DNA from: Actinomycetota bacterium
GTDB taxonomy: Bacteria; Actinomycetota; Thermoleophilia; BMS3ABIN01
DNA length: 64,000 nt
Direction of reading: 5' to 3'
Assembly (NCBI GenBank): GCA_023382335.1
Contig: JAMCPM010000016.1
Coordinates: forward strand, 1-64,000
Below, one piece after another: positions 54,102 through 62,707 of the stretch (within the stretch, counting starts at the first letter, position 1; each line of letters opens with the position of its first letter). The translations under genes and the position numbers were made by a program. The notes under the pieces were generated by a model. That model did no database searches. It worked only from the letters and a program-made list of their open reading frames with translations, and was not told where the DNA came from.

Positions 54102-54745
54102 TTCTCGATCTCCGACCGTGCGGCAGGCTCGCCGGCATCCCGCAGAAGCGGGACCAGGTCGAGCGCCGCCAGTTCAGTAAGGCACTCTTTTTTTCTGCTC
54201 TCGTCCTTCAACCGGGAGATGACCTGCACACCCGCCTCCCCCAGGAGCTCCAGCGCCATGGCCCACTCGGCCGGAAACTCCTCCTCAAACCGCCGCCGCA
54301 GGCGCTTGGAAAGCGCCGGCAGCTGTCCTCCTGTCGAGACCGTGAGCATAAGCTCTCCACGCCTCACGCTGGAGGGAACATAAAAATTGCACTGCTCGGG
54401 CTTGTCGACTACGTTCAGCAGCAGCCCGCGTTCCTGGGCTTCTGCCTCCACGGCCCGGTTCACAGCCTCGTCGTCGGTGGCCGCTATGACCAGGAAAGAA
54501 CCCTCCAGGTCGCCTGCCTGATAAGGCCTGGCGACATGAGTGAACTCACCCGCTCTCCCATCAGCCACGCCTTGAGCCTGCCCTCCGGCAAGCTCGTCGA
54601 AACCGTTGTCGAGCTCGGGCGAAACAACCCTGACCCGGGCGCCGCACTCAAGCAGCGACGCCGCCTTGCGGGCAGCCACCCTGCCGCCGCCTATGATGAC
54701 GCAGAGACGGCCTTCGATCTTGATATTGGCGGGATAGAGAACCAC
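54077..54745 (-). CDS. Precorrin-2 dehydrogenase/sirohydrochlorin ferrochelatase-type protein
   Basis: A 222-residue CysG-N/Met8-like protein starting at GTG 54745 behind AGGATAAG. The NAD-binding fold is LCVIIGGGRVAARKAA, with FLVIAATDDEAVNRAV and LLNVVDKPEQCNFYVPS as in precorrin-2 dehydrogenases. The uroporphyrinogen methyltransferase half of CysG is absent. It supplies sirohaem or an intermediate of the alternative haem route. Gap to ccsB is 3 nt. Confidence 0.93.
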   Translation of the reverse strand: MVLYPANIKIEGRLCVIIGGGRVAARKAASLLECGARVRVVSPELDNGFDELAGGQAQGVADGRAGEFTHVARPYQAGDLEGSFLVIAATDDEAVNRAVEAEAQERGLLLNVVDKPEQCNFYVPSSVRRGELMLTVSTGGQLPALSKRLRRRFEEEFPAEWAMALELLGEAGVQVISRLKDESRKKECLTELAALDLVPLLRDAGEPAARSEIEKCISRYLA

Positions 54746-54748
54746 ACC

Positions 54749-55813
54749 TTATCCTGCCGGCGTGTAACTGTGCAGACCGGTCAGGAACAGGTTCACACCG
54801 AGGTACGTGATCAGCACCATGACCAGGCCGATGACGGCGATGACGGCGGAATGCCGTCCGCGCCAGCCCATGGTCAGGCGGGTGTGCAGGTAGCCTCCGT
54901 AGAAAAGCCAGGTGATCAAAGACCAGGTCTCCTTGGGGTCCCAGCTCCACCAGGTGCCCCAGGCCTGATCGGCCCAGATGGCGCCGGTGATGATGCCGAT
55001 AGTCAGTAGCGGAAAGCCGAAAGCGACGCCTCGATAGCTGACCTCATCCAGAACGTCAAGTGAGGGCAGCCGCTTGGCGAAACCCGGCTTGGAGGCGCCC
55101 TTGCCGGCGAGGATGCCCAGCGCCAGACCGATCACCAGGCCGGCGATGCCGCCGCCGGCAATCATCAGATAGTCACTGGCCGCATAGACATTGCTGGCGA
55201 TCTGTGTTACCGGATCCATAACCTTGGCGGGATTGGCCAGCTTGGAGCCGCCCCAGAGTCCCAGCACCAGGCCCAGCACCGTCAGCAGGATCACAAAGGC
55301 ATAGAGCACGTTGCGGTAGTTCTTTTTGAGCAGATATTCCTGGATCACATAGAAGAAGCCGGAACCGAAAGCAAGCGCGAACAGTCCATAGGAGAGCATG
55401 GCGATAGTCACATGGATCCAGAGCCAGTAGCTCTGCAGCGCCGGCACCAGCGGCTCGGGACCTTCGTAAAAGACTAAGGCGACACCCGTCACCAGGAAGG
55501 CGGTCGGCACGACCAGCGCCCCCGCCGCCTGCACCGGATAGAATCGCTGGGCGATCAGGAAGAACAGCACGATGCCCCAACTGAACACGGACAGTGATTC
55601 ATATAGGTTGGCCATAGGGGCGTGCCCGGATGAGACCCAGCGCAAACCCAGGGCGAGCGTATGCGCCAGCAAGCCCATGAACAAAAGCATGATCGCTACT
55701 CGCATCGAGTCTTCACTGCGTGTGATCAGGTACCAGATATAAATCGCGCCAGAAACGAGGTACGAGATTAACGTAGTAATAAATAGAATGTGTTCGAGTG
55801 TAGCTAGGTCCAT
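54749..55813 (-). CDS. ccsB: Cytochrome c synthase subunit CcsB/CcsA (System II)
   Basis: A 354-residue membrane protein with about eight helices and the haem-handling WWD motif WGTWWSWDPKETW, plus conserved histidines before and after. It transports and presents haem for attachment to apocytochromes with ResB. It starts 1 nt after the resB stop codon. Its presence fits the multihaem cytochromes in the same unit. Confidence 0.95.
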   Translation of the reverse strand: MDLATLEHILFITTLISYLVSGAIYIWYLITRSEDSMRVAIMLLFMGLLAHTLALGLRWVSSGHAPMANLYESLSVFSWGIVLFFLIAQRFYPVQAAGALVVPTAFLVTGVALVFYEGPEPLVPALQSYWLWIHVTIAMLSYGLFALAFGSGFFYVIQEYLLKKNYRNVLYAFVILLTVLGLVLGLWGGSKLANPAKVMDPVTQIASNVYAASDYLMIAGGGIAGLVIGLALGILAGKGASKPGFAKRLPSLDVLDEVSYRGVAFGFPLLTIGIITGAIWADQAWGTWWSWDPKETWSLITWLFYGGYLHTRLTMGWRGRHSAVIAVIGLVMVLITYLGVNLFLTGLHSYTPAG

Positions 55814-55814
55814 G

Positions 55815-57152
55815 CTACTTGGCCTCCTGTTTGCCCAATTTCAGTCTTAGCTCGGCGACGATGCGTTCGAATTCGTTCTGGAATGTCACTTTCGACCTGT
55901 GGCTGCGGCCGCCCATGATCAGCTCTCCCGATTCGCCCATCTTCAGCCAGATACGCCGGTGTGGGAAATAGATCCCGCAGATGCCTGCCATCATCAGCCC
56001 GAAACCCACATACACCAGCGATTTGCCTGGTTTGTAAGTGGCCTCCAGAACGCTGACGTAACCGCCGCTGGGAGACTGGTAATAACTGCTCTGGTGAAGG
56101 ATCACCTTATTCGAGATTAACAGTGTTACGAGCCAGTTGGAAGAGGAATAGCCCATGGGACTGTTAACCGTGATCGTCTTGGAATCCAGCGACTGGCCGT
56201 TCTGGAACAGCTCCAGGTCGCTCGAATAGAGCGAGGGCCGGTAACCGATGACCCGGTCTCCGTCCTTGACCGGCTCGGTATCCATGGTGAACTTGTGGTT
56301 GGTGACCCTCAGATCGGTGTGCGGAATCGGCGCGGTCATGGTGTCCGGCACTTCCAGGCGCTCGCTGAATCCCAGAGTGCCGGCGATGATGGCGCCCAGC
56401 CCGATGAACAGAAAACTCAGATGGAAGGCGATCGAAGCCAGGCCGCTCCAGCGGCCCTTTTCCGCCATCGCCATGCCGGGCGGGCCCTTGCGCAGATGGT
56501 AGCGATGATTCGAAAGGATCTGCTTGGAAGCCTCGAAACCTTTTTCCCCGGCGCCGTCGAGGACCGCCGCAGCCGGACACTTCCGGATGAAGAGCTCCTT
56601 GACGTCGGTGCGGGGCCTGAGCGCGCGCCGCATCGCGGTCGGCAGGCGGTCGAAGATGCAGAAGCTGAGGTTGAACCCAAGCAGGTAAAGCAGCGCCAGG
56701 AACCAGCGTGACCGGTACATGTCGAACAGGCCGATGTGAGTATAAAGACCATAGAGCGGATTCTTGGGCCAGTCAGACGTAAGCACCGTCTCCCCCTGCG
56801 GGATGATCGTGCCCAGCACTGCCAGGATCAGGATCACAAACAGGAGCGTCAGCGCCAGTTTCATCGAAAGCAGCATGCGGTTGACGCGGCCGCCGAAAGC
56901 GCCATAAGCAGTAAGGGCGACTATGATGTCGATCAGCGCCAGCAGCCAGCGAAGGTCGGGAGCCGTGGCGCTGCGGTAATATGCGATCGACAGCACGACG
57001 TCGAGGACCAGCATCGTCACCGCCGTGATCGCCAGGATCAGGAAGTCGGACGTAGTCTTTCCGAAGATGTTCTTGTCCGGATCCGTGTCTGCTATCACTG
57101 CTGCCTTTTCAGTACTCAATTCGCTTCCAGGCCTTTCATCTTCATACCGCAT
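55815..57152 (-). CDS. resB: ResB (Ccs1) cytochrome c biogenesis protein
   Basis: A 445-residue membrane protein with four helices and a large extracytoplasmic domain; recognisable ResB features are SMKLALTLLFVILILAVLGT and IIPQGE, the FLALLYLLGFNLSFC helix region and the terminal VYVGFGLMMAGICGIY helix. It pairs with CcsB to form the System II haem lyase. ATG 57152 has no Shine-Dalgarno sequence; a tandem palindrome sits directly upstream. Confidence 0.93.
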   Translation of the reverse strand: MRYEDERPGSELSTEKAAVIADTDPDKNIFGKTTSDFLILAITAVTMLVLDVVLSIAYYRSATAPDLRWLLALIDIIVALTAYGAFGGRVNRMLLSMKLALTLLFVILILAVLGTIIPQGETVLTSDWPKNPLYGLYTHIGLFDMYRSRWFLALLYLLGFNLSFCIFDRLPTAMRRALRPRTDVKELFIRKCPAAAVLDGAGEKGFEASKQILSNHRYHLRKGPPGMAMAEKGRWSGLASIAFHLSFLFIGLGAIIAGTLGFSERLEVPDTMTAPIPHTDLRVTNHKFTMDTEPVKDGDRVIGYRPSLYSSDLELFQNGQSLDSKTITVNSPMGYSSSNWLVTLLISNKVILHQSSYYQSPSGGYVSVLEATYKPGKSLVYVGFGLMMAGICGIYFPHRRIWLKMGESGELIMGGRSHRSKVTFQNEFERIVAELRLKLGKQEAK

Positions 57153-57156
57153 TTTT

Positions 57157-57178
57157 CACGCGTGTTTTTTCACGCGTG
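57157..57178. promoter_or_regulatory. Twin CACGCGTG palindromes upstream of resB
   Basis: Two identical 8-bp palindromes at 57157-57164 and 57171-57178 (14 nt apart, inside a 14-nt tandem unit TTTTCACGCGTGTT) occupy the 50-bp gap between the NHL gene and resB. They replace the expected ribosome site region and could be a transcription-factor site for internal regulation of resB-ccsB. Confidence 0.5.
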
Positions 57179-57202
57179 TTTTGTTCGATCATTCGTTTAT
57201 TG

Positions 57203-58288
57203 TTATTGACCCGCGGCCGGCGCCGCGGTCGTGCTGGTGTTTTTTATCTGCTTGCCCGCGGCGTCAAAACTGCGTTTGGCTTTGGCGAACTTGTCCACTT
57301 CGGGGGTTCCCGGCACCGGCAGATTGTCGGTCAGCTGCCAGATCTGCACCCGGCCGTTCTCCCGGTCGTCGAGATAAAGCTTGTTAGTGGGGCTCACAGC
57401 CAATCCTTCCGGGAAGTTAAGCTGGGCATCCTGGTCACCGCGCTCGCCGATGATGGATTTGAGGTTGCCGTCCAGATCGAATACCAGGATACGATCCGGG
57501 ACGTCGCTCACGTACAGGAGGCCGTTGGGGCCGACGGTGACAGACCGCGGCAGATGGAAGGGACTGCTGATGTTGGCGTCAGTCCAGTTGCCGATGGCCC
57601 AGCGCGTCTTGCCGTCCGGTGTCAGCGAAGTCAGCCGCCAGTTGTTGGTGTCGACCACGAAGAGGTTGCCGGTCGCCGGATCCACGGTTATGCCGTTGGG
57701 GAAATCAAACTGTCCCACGGCGGCGCCCCTGGTTCCCCAGTGAGTGATGTATTTACCCTTGTCATCGAATACATAGATGCCGTCCCGGCTGGTCACATAG
57801 ACCCTGTCCTTGTAGACAGCAACCTCGTTGGGACGGGCCGCGCCTTCGCCGGGCGCGTTGACGATCGCTTCGGGGGGTGGCGTCAGGTTGTAGAGAAAAT
57901 TGCCGGCCTTGTCGAGCACCCTCACCGAGTAGTCACAGACGTAAAGTTTGTTGTTGGCGTCATCCACGGCCAGGCCGTAAGGAGAATAGAACTTGAGCTC
58001 CTGCCCCTTGTCGTCGGTGACGCTGCCGAGCTGGAATTGCAAGATACCGTCGCGGTCGTAGAGAGCGATGCGGCTGTTGCCGGTATCGCTGACGTAGATG
58101 TTCTCATCGCCGTCGATAGCTATTCCCAGCGGGGTCTTGAGATCGTAGATAGTGGTCATCAGGCTGAATGAAGTGCCCGCGATCGGTTTGCCTTTCTCAC
58201 TGGATTTCCGGGAGATCAGAAGCCCCGTGAAACCAAGGGCGATGACCAGAACGCCCAGTACGATCAGTTTGCCTTTGTTCTGTTGCAT
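57203..58288 (-). CDS. Membrane-anchored NHL-repeat protein
   Basis: A 361-residue protein with an N-terminal signal anchor (8-25) and a six-bladed NHL propeller; blades end with patterns such as GIAIDGDENIYVSDTGNSRI, FPNGITVDPATGNLFVVD and FPEGLAVSPTNKLYLDDREN. The tail has Ser/Thr/Ala/Pro. Located between the cytochrome/TPR genes and resB, it may be an extracytoplasmic scaffold in the cytochrome system. ATG 58288 follows TTGAGGTATTAA. Confidence 0.85.
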   Translation of the reverse strand: MQQNKGKLIVLGVLVIALGFTGLLISRKSSEKGKPIAGTSFSLMTTIYDLKTPLGIAIDGDENIYVSDTGNSRIALYDRDGILQFQLGSVTDDKGQELKFYSPYGLAVDDANNKLYVCDYSVRVLDKAGNFLYNLTPPPEAIVNAPGEGAARPNEVAVYKDRVYVTSRDGIYVFDDKGKYITHWGTRGAAVGQFDFPNGITVDPATGNLFVVDTNNWRLTSLTPDGKTRWAIGNWTDANISSPFHLPRSVTVGPNGLLYVSDVPDRILVFDLDGNLKSIIGERGDQDAQLNFPEGLAVSPTNKLYLDDRENGRVQIWQLTDNLPVPGTPEVDKFAKAKRSFDAAGKQIKNTSTTAAPAAGQ

Positions 58289-58366
58289 TTAATACCTCAA
58301 TTCAGCCTTGAATGGATTGCAGGGAAGATCGAACCCCCCACCACAGACAGGATGCTGTCGTCGACG

Positions 58367-59038
58367 CTAGCCGGATACTCTCTGCAGCGCCTCCCGCAGC
58401 GAAGATTCATCGGGGTTGAACTTGATGGCGGTCTCGTACTGGGTCTTGGCGCCCTCGTTGTCGCCATCCTTTTCCAGCAGCTGCCCCATCAGATAATGCG
58501 AATTCCAGATCATGCCGTTGTCTTCGATGCTCTGCTGGCAGAAATCCTTCGCCTGCCCCAGGTCGCCTTTCATCATGTATGTGTTGGCGACCTCAAACAG
58601 CGACGCATATTTCTCGGTCTTGGGGTTGCTGTCAGCCGAACCCTGGAACATGGTGACGGCGTCATCCATATTTCCCGCCTGCCGGTAGGCCATGCCCAGC
58701 TTGAACATGTAGGTAAAGCTGTCAGGTTGCTGGTCCAGGGCCAGGCGAAGCTCCTTGATGGCGTTGTCGGTGTCGCCCATGTCCAGATAGGTGGCGCCAA
58801 GATTGGCCCTCAGCAGCGAATTGCCGGGGTCGGCGTCTACCGCCTGTTGCCATTTCTGCAACGTCCTCTCCAAAGAACTGGGGTTGTCGGCGGGACGGAA
58901 ATGAAGATAAGCCAGAACGCCTCCGGTCACGAGAAGAGCCACGGCCGCGATGCCGATGGCGATATTTAAAATTTTTGATGTCATTGCTGAATTCTTGCCT
59001 TCGGTGCTTTGAAACTGGATCGCAGCCTCTTCCTCCAT
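58367..59038 (-). CDS. Membrane-anchored TPR protein (CcmH/NrfG-like role)
   Basis: A 223-residue protein starting at ATG 59038 after GGTAAGGAC. One membrane helix (about 25-47) is followed by five tetratricopeptide repeats (NSLLRANLGATYLDMGDTDN; YMFKLGMAYRQAGNMDDAV; SHYLMGQLLEKDGDNEGA). In cytochrome systems such proteins (NrfG, CycH) chaperone apocytochromes. It is 17 bp from the cytochrome gene. Confidence 0.82.
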   Translation of the reverse strand: MEEEAAIQFQSTEGKNSAMTSKILNIAIGIAAVALLVTGGVLAYLHFRPADNPSSLERTLQKWQQAVDADPGNSLLRANLGATYLDMGDTDNAIKELRLALDQQPDSFTYMFKLGMAYRQAGNMDDAVTMFQGSADSNPKTEKYASLFEVANTYMMKGDLGQAKDFCQQSIEDNGMIWNSHYLMGQLLEKDGDNEGAKTQYETAIKFNPDESSLREALQRVSG

Positions 59039-59055
59039 GTCCTTACCTTCTTTCC

Positions 59056-59877
59056 TCAGTAGGTGACATTGTTGTGGTCTGCTCCATGGCATGAAAGCGT
59101 GCAGGTGCCGGTGTGGTTGCCGCCGTCGGTGAAACTCGGTCCCGCGTTCGCCGCCAGCGAGGGCGTCACGAACGAGGGGTTGAAACGGACCAGCTCGGTC
59201 GACGGGACTCCATGGGGACTGTAGTGGCAGGCGGTGCAGGGCGCCTGATGGGTGACGATGTGCGAATTGTGCCGGTTGAAGTTAACCGTGTCATTGACGA
59301 CAGCCGTAGCGCTGTGGCAGGACCAGCAGGCCTGATATGGATCCGGGGTGGTCGTGTAGCTCACATAGGCGCTGGTGTTGTAGGTGTTGCGCAGCAGCCG
59401 GCCGTAGCCGTTGTCGCCGTGCGGATTGTGGCACTGGGTGCATGCATAGGGACCCAGGGGCGCGATGCCGGCGGTGGTGTTGGGTGTGTAATTATAGAGG
59501 GAATTGTTGTTGGGCAGATTGACCATAATCGGATGCATGGCGGTTGTTGCCGGATTCTGGTTCAATTCGGTTTCGATGTTGTAGTTTGACCCGGTGCCGT
59601 TATGGCAGGTGAAGCAGAGCGCGGACTCCGGAGTGCCTCTGATGAGTTTGTCACCGGGAGCCTCATGCTGGGCGTGACAGAGTTGACATAATTGGGTTGA
59701 ACTGGAAAAACCACCATGCGGATTTACGTACGTCTGCGCCGCCGCGGAGCCGGTAAGGGGCGCCGCGTACAGGGACAGGGCTATTAATAATAAAATTGGC
59801 GCTAGTAGAATCCGGGTCAGAATCGCCCGCGGGCGAGACCAACTGTCCGTTCTCTGGCCAACAAAACTCACTACCAT
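59056..59877 (-). CDS. Exported multihaem cytochrome c (six haem motifs, one atypical)
   Basis: About 273 residues from ATG 59877 (TTG 59904 possible). A signal segment (about 20-46) precedes haem sites CQLCH, CFTCH, CTQCH, CWSCH, CTACH and a final CTLSCH, which has three residues between the cysteines (CxxxCH). The doubled-CxxCH arrangement with many His (NPHGG, NRHNSHIV, YSPHG) suggests bis-His ligation in an electron-transfer protein. It belongs to the cytochrome operon that includes its own maturation genes. Confidence 0.9.
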   Translation of the reverse strand: MVVSFVGQRTDSWSRPRAILTRILLAPILLLIALSLYAAPLTGSAAAQTYVNPHGGFSSSTQLCQLCHAQHEAPGDKLIRGTPESALCFTCHNGTGSNYNIETELNQNPATTAMHPIMVNLPNNNSLYNYTPNTTAGIAPLGPYACTQCHNPHGDNGYGRLLRNTYNTSAYVSYTTTPDPYQACWSCHSATAVVNDTVNFNRHNSHIVTHQAPCTACHYSPHGVPSTELVRFNPSFVTPSLAANAGPSFTDGGNHTGTCTLSCHGADHNNVTY

Positions 59878-60058
59878 AAGGATTTCCGTTACAATGCCGG
59901 TCAACTACCGACGTCAACAAGGAACGTAAAGCTCCTCCCCCGCGTCCTGCTTGCCCTGAACCGTAAGTCGATCCCCGGCCAAGAGGGGGCCGGCAATCGG
60001 TGCGACTTAAATAATTATGTATTAATTTGACCGGTAAATCCAGCACAATTGCGGACGA

Positions 60059-60610
60059 TCACTGGTTCGTTTGACTTGAGTTACCGGTGGTGCTGGTAGC
60101 ACTGGGAGAAAGGATCAGGCTGATCTTCCAGCGGCCCCCCTCTTCCACTGCGGCCAGCGCGTAGTTCTTGTGTTCGTTGGTGGGCTGATCCAGAGCCTCG
60201 CCGGTATTGGCGTCGACGTAATAGCCGTTGTCATCGAATTCAGCCGCGACTTCGACGACGGGGAGTGAATACGAACTGGTCCTCACCTTGATGTTCTGAT
60301 AATCGCGCTTGCGGTACTTCCCCTGCGAGAGATCCTTGCCGATCATGGCCTTGGTCTCACTGAGCGCCTTGCCGGTCATGGCATCCGCAAGCGGAGCCGT
60401 GTCGGCGCCGGCGTTCGAGATGATCTGCAGATCCTGCGTGACGTCGGCGAGGATCTTTGCGTCCACTTCAGGTGGGACCTCGTGCGCCGATGTGCGCACC
60501 GCCGTCACTGCCTGATCCGTGGATGCCTGGTCCCCGCCGCAGGAAGCCAGAAATACGGCAGCGAGCATGACAAGTCCGATAAATACTGGGGTGATAAGTA
60601 ACCTGCGCAA
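60059..60610 (-). CDS. Lipoprotein in the cytochrome operon
   Basis: A 183-residue protein read from TTG 60610, with a lipoprotein signal and lipobox FLASC. The domain (LIITPV..; SYSLPVVEVAAEFDDNGYYV; EEGGRWKISLIL) looks like a small SnoaL/NTF2- or PepSY-type alpha/beta fold. It lies between the two multihaem cytochromes; a strong hairpin separates it from the first. Confidence 0.75.
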   Translation of the reverse strand: MRRLLITPVFIGLVMLAAVFLASCGGDQASTDQAVTAVRTSAHEVPPEVDAKILADVTQDLQIISNAGADTAPLADAMTGKALSETKAMIGKDLSQGKYRKRDYQNIKVRTSSYSLPVVEVAAEFDDNGYYVDANTGEALDQPTNEHKNYALAAVEEGGRWKISLILSPSATSTTGNSSQTNQ

Positions 60611-60636
60611 AATGGGTCCAGCTCCGTTTCATTTGT

Positions 60637-60668
60637 ATGGGAGAGGCGCCGGCAGGCGCCCCTCCCAT
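60637..60668. terminator. Strong hairpin between first cytochrome and lipoprotein
   Basis: Arms 60637-60650 and 60655-60668 (ATGGGAGAGGCGCC against its complement, one mismatch) with a GGCA loop. In the transcribed direction no U-run follows, so it may be a partial terminator or an mRNA-stabilising hairpin allowing more of the first cytochrome than of downstream genes. Confidence 0.55.
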
Positions 60669-60698
60669 TTACTTCTACCTTCTACCAACCGGCCCGGA

Positions 60699-61547
60699 TT
60701 AGGGCAGGGTTCCTGCAACGTGACACAGGAGGCAAAGAGCATCCGGCTCCTCATAGAGGATCCTGGTGTTGGTGCTCGAATGCGGGAAGTCTGGAGTTCC
60801 GCCAGCCGCCTGGTTGGCGTGGCAGGTCAGACAGTAAGCCTGTGCGGGGTGGTTCTTCTCCACTCCGACGTTATCCCGTTTGTCGTGACAGCTGACACAG
60901 AAGCTGTACTCGTCTGTGGCAGGAGTCGCGAGGCTGTGATTCGGCTTTGCCGACAGCAGTTTGGTGCCAGGAATCATCTGTCCGGCATCAGCGTGCGGTG
61001 TGTGGCAGGAAGCGCAGTACAGACCCTTGGTGCCGTTATAAGTGGTCACTGTGGTGCCACCATAAAGGCCCTCGGTCGGACCGCCGTACTGGCCGGAGGT
61101 CATGACCTTCAGAGTCGCGCTGCTACCTGGAATCGTGTCCGAAGAACGGACGACCGTGCCTCCCATCATGACACCGAGGGAATGGCCCGGCACCGCATCC
61201 TGCTGAGCACCGGTCATACCAGCGCTAAAACCATTGGTATAAGCGAGCTTGGTGGAAGCGGTCGGATCGGCACCGGCGAAGTTCGCCGGAGGATTGCTCC
61301 AGCTGACACCGGCGGGAGCCGCAGCACCGAAGACGCCGTGGCAAGTACCGCAAACGGCCGTCACGGTCGACTCACGAGTCAACACATAATCGCCGTTGGC
61401 TTCGTGGATATCGTGGCAGCTGATACAGAAATCAGTTGTCGAGCCATACCCGCCGTGCGGAGCTGTGACAGCAAACGCAGAGGCCGTAAAAGCCAGGATG
61501 AAGACGACAGACAGCACAAAGGCAGCCATAATCGCTATTTTTCGCAT
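60699..61547 (-). CDS. Exported hexahaem cytochrome c
   Basis: A 282-residue protein starting at ATG 61547 behind GGGAGGTGACAAT. A signal peptide (1-26) is followed by six CxxCH sites: CISCH, CGTCH, CASCH, CVSCH, CLTCH and CLLCH, with further His such as TPHGGYG, HTPHADAG and NHPAQAY as likely axial ligands. A loop of about 90 residues with no haem site separates the second and third. Its closest functional analogy is multihaem electron carriers at the cell surface or periplasm. First gene of the operon. Confidence 0.92.
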   Translation of the reverse strand: MRKIAIMAAFVLSVVFILAFTASAFAVTAPHGGYGSTTDFCISCHDIHEANGDYVLTRESTVTAVCGTCHGVFGAAAPAGVSWSNPPANFAGADPTASTKLAYTNGFSAGMTGAQQDAVPGHSLGVMMGGTVVRSSDTIPGSSATLKVMTSGQYGGPTEGLYGGTTVTTYNGTKGLYCASCHTPHADAGQMIPGTKLLSAKPNHSLATPATDEYSFCVSCHDKRDNVGVEKNHPAQAYCLTCHANQAAGGTPDFPHSSTNTRILYEEPDALCLLCHVAGTLP

Positions 61548-61836
61548 ATTGTCACCTCCCTTCGCCTTTAATTTCGCTGGTTGCTGTGAATCAAGTCACA
61601 ATAACCGGCGTACTACTACACGCTGCCGTTTTAATGACGTTCTGGGGTCGCCAAAAAACAGGCAGGCGCAGTGGCCAAATGGAGGTTGCAGCTATACCGC
61701 CCTGCGGGGGCTATGAGGTGCTATTAAAGAGGTTTAAGTGTTCAGATCCCGAGTTGAACTGTATCAACGTCCGCTTCCGCGCGAGTGTCCGCTATTGAGC
61801 CCGCAATTACTGCAACGCATACTACCCTGGGTATGA
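61548..61836 (-). promoter_or_regulatory. Long 5' leader of the cytochrome operon with terminator-like hairpin
   Basis: The predicted start near 61830 leaves about 283 nt before the first cytochrome. Within it (minus strand) a GC-rich region, including GCAGGGCG pairing imperfectly with CGCCTGC, is followed by six U at 61653-61658. This resembles an attenuator. I could not match a known riboswitch. The rest of the 464-bp gap up to 62011 contains only the promoter and AT-rich sequence. Confidence 0.4.
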
Positions 61837-61865
61837 AGGATAAGGCTAAATAGTGATTATGTCAA
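61837..61865 (-). promoter_or_regulatory. Promoter of the cytochrome operon
   Basis: On the minus strand, perfect TTGACA (61860-61865), 17-nt spacer, TATCCT (61837-61842, 4/6). Surroundings are AT-rich. It points to the hexahaem cytochrome. Confidence 0.6.
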
Positions 61866-62011
61866 TATCTAGCCGATTACTTAATACCACATTATTATGG
61901 ATATAACCTTAACCCAAGAGGGCGATTTTTTATATCAGGGAATTCCCCTATAAATCGGTGGCGAAATATTTCACAAACAAGACATTTTGCCTGCAAATAG
62001 GTGTTTTTTCT

Positions 62012-62707
62012 TCAGACGGTTTCTGTCTGGATCTTCCCAGGTGAGCGCCTCTCAGGAAATACCTGAGGGGGGTTTTTGCGGCCGAGGTAGAGAACGTCGG
62101 TATAAGGCCGCCAGCTTCGCATTTCGACGATCCTGACCTCAAAACCCGATTTTTGCATCGCGGCCGCAGCTTCCTCACGGCTCATGAATGTCAGCCGGCT
62201 CCGTCTGCCCTTGGTCAAACCCGAAGAAGTGGCGATCAGCTCCTGAATGTAGGTAAAAGCGTACTTCCATCGCGGCCGCCTGTCCTGGGCCTTCCATACC
62301 AGCACGCCGCCATCCGCCAGCCTGCGGAAGCATTCTCCCAGCAGCCTGACCTGATCGGCATGGGGCAGCAGGTAGAGCACGTCGGCGATAGTGATGGCGG
62401 CGCAGCCGGATTCATCGAGTTGCTCGAGGCCGGAACAGATGAATTCGATGTTGCCGCGGCTGCCGATCGTGCGGCGAGCCTCGTCGATCCGGGCGCAGTC
62501 GATGTCGATTCCCCTAACCTGACGTCCCGGCCCGCGCACTGCCAGAAGGTTGGAAAACAGGCCGTAGCCGCAGCCGAGGTCGACGACCGTGCCCCCTTTG
62601 GGGACAAAGCTTTCAACGAACTCCAGGTCGCTGAGGAACACCCTTCCCCGGAGAAAGGCGCGAGTCATCCGGGGAGCGTGCGCATACAGGGACAGCACGT
62701 CATTCAT
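62012..62707 (-). CDS. Class I SAM-dependent methyltransferase
   Basis: A 231-residue protein starting at ATG 62707, which overlaps the stop of the upstream glycosyltransferase by 8 nt and has GAGG upstream. Motif I is TVVDLGCGYGLFSNLL, post-I is GIDIDCARIDEA, and IADVLYLLPH with LADGGVLVWK follow. The C-terminal segment RWKYAFTYIQEL and FMSREEAAAAM resemble methyltransferases of lipid or polyketide type. Substrate unknown; coupled to a membrane glycosyltransferase, so perhaps a glycolipid. Confidence 0.87.
   Translation of the reverse strand: MNDVLSLYAHAPRMTRAFLRGRVFLSDLEFVESFVPKGGTVVDLGCGYGLFSNLLAVRGPGRQVRGIDIDCARIDEARRTIGSRGNIEFICSGLEQLDESGCAAITIADVLYLLPHADQVRLLGECFRRLADGGVLVWKAQDRRPRWKYAFTYIQELIATSSGLTKGRRSRLTFMSREEAAAAMQKSGFEVRIVEMRSWRPYTDVLYLGRKNPPQVFPERRSPGKIQTETV

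Noticed and set aside
57176-58171. A 331-codon plus-strand open frame
   Set aside because: Antisense of the NHL-repeat gene.
61679-61798. A possible 39-residue peptide (MEVAAIPPCGG and on) in the cytochrome leader
   Set aside because: No ribosome site, no leader motif like that of the two RiPP-like peptides, and it is antisense to the operon leader.
61548-61836. c-di-GMP-I or cobalamin riboswitch in the cytochrome leader
   Set aside because: A GCCACTG string resembles part of a cobalamin element, but the remaining conserved boxes and their spacing are absent, and the c-di-GMP-I core sequences were not found.
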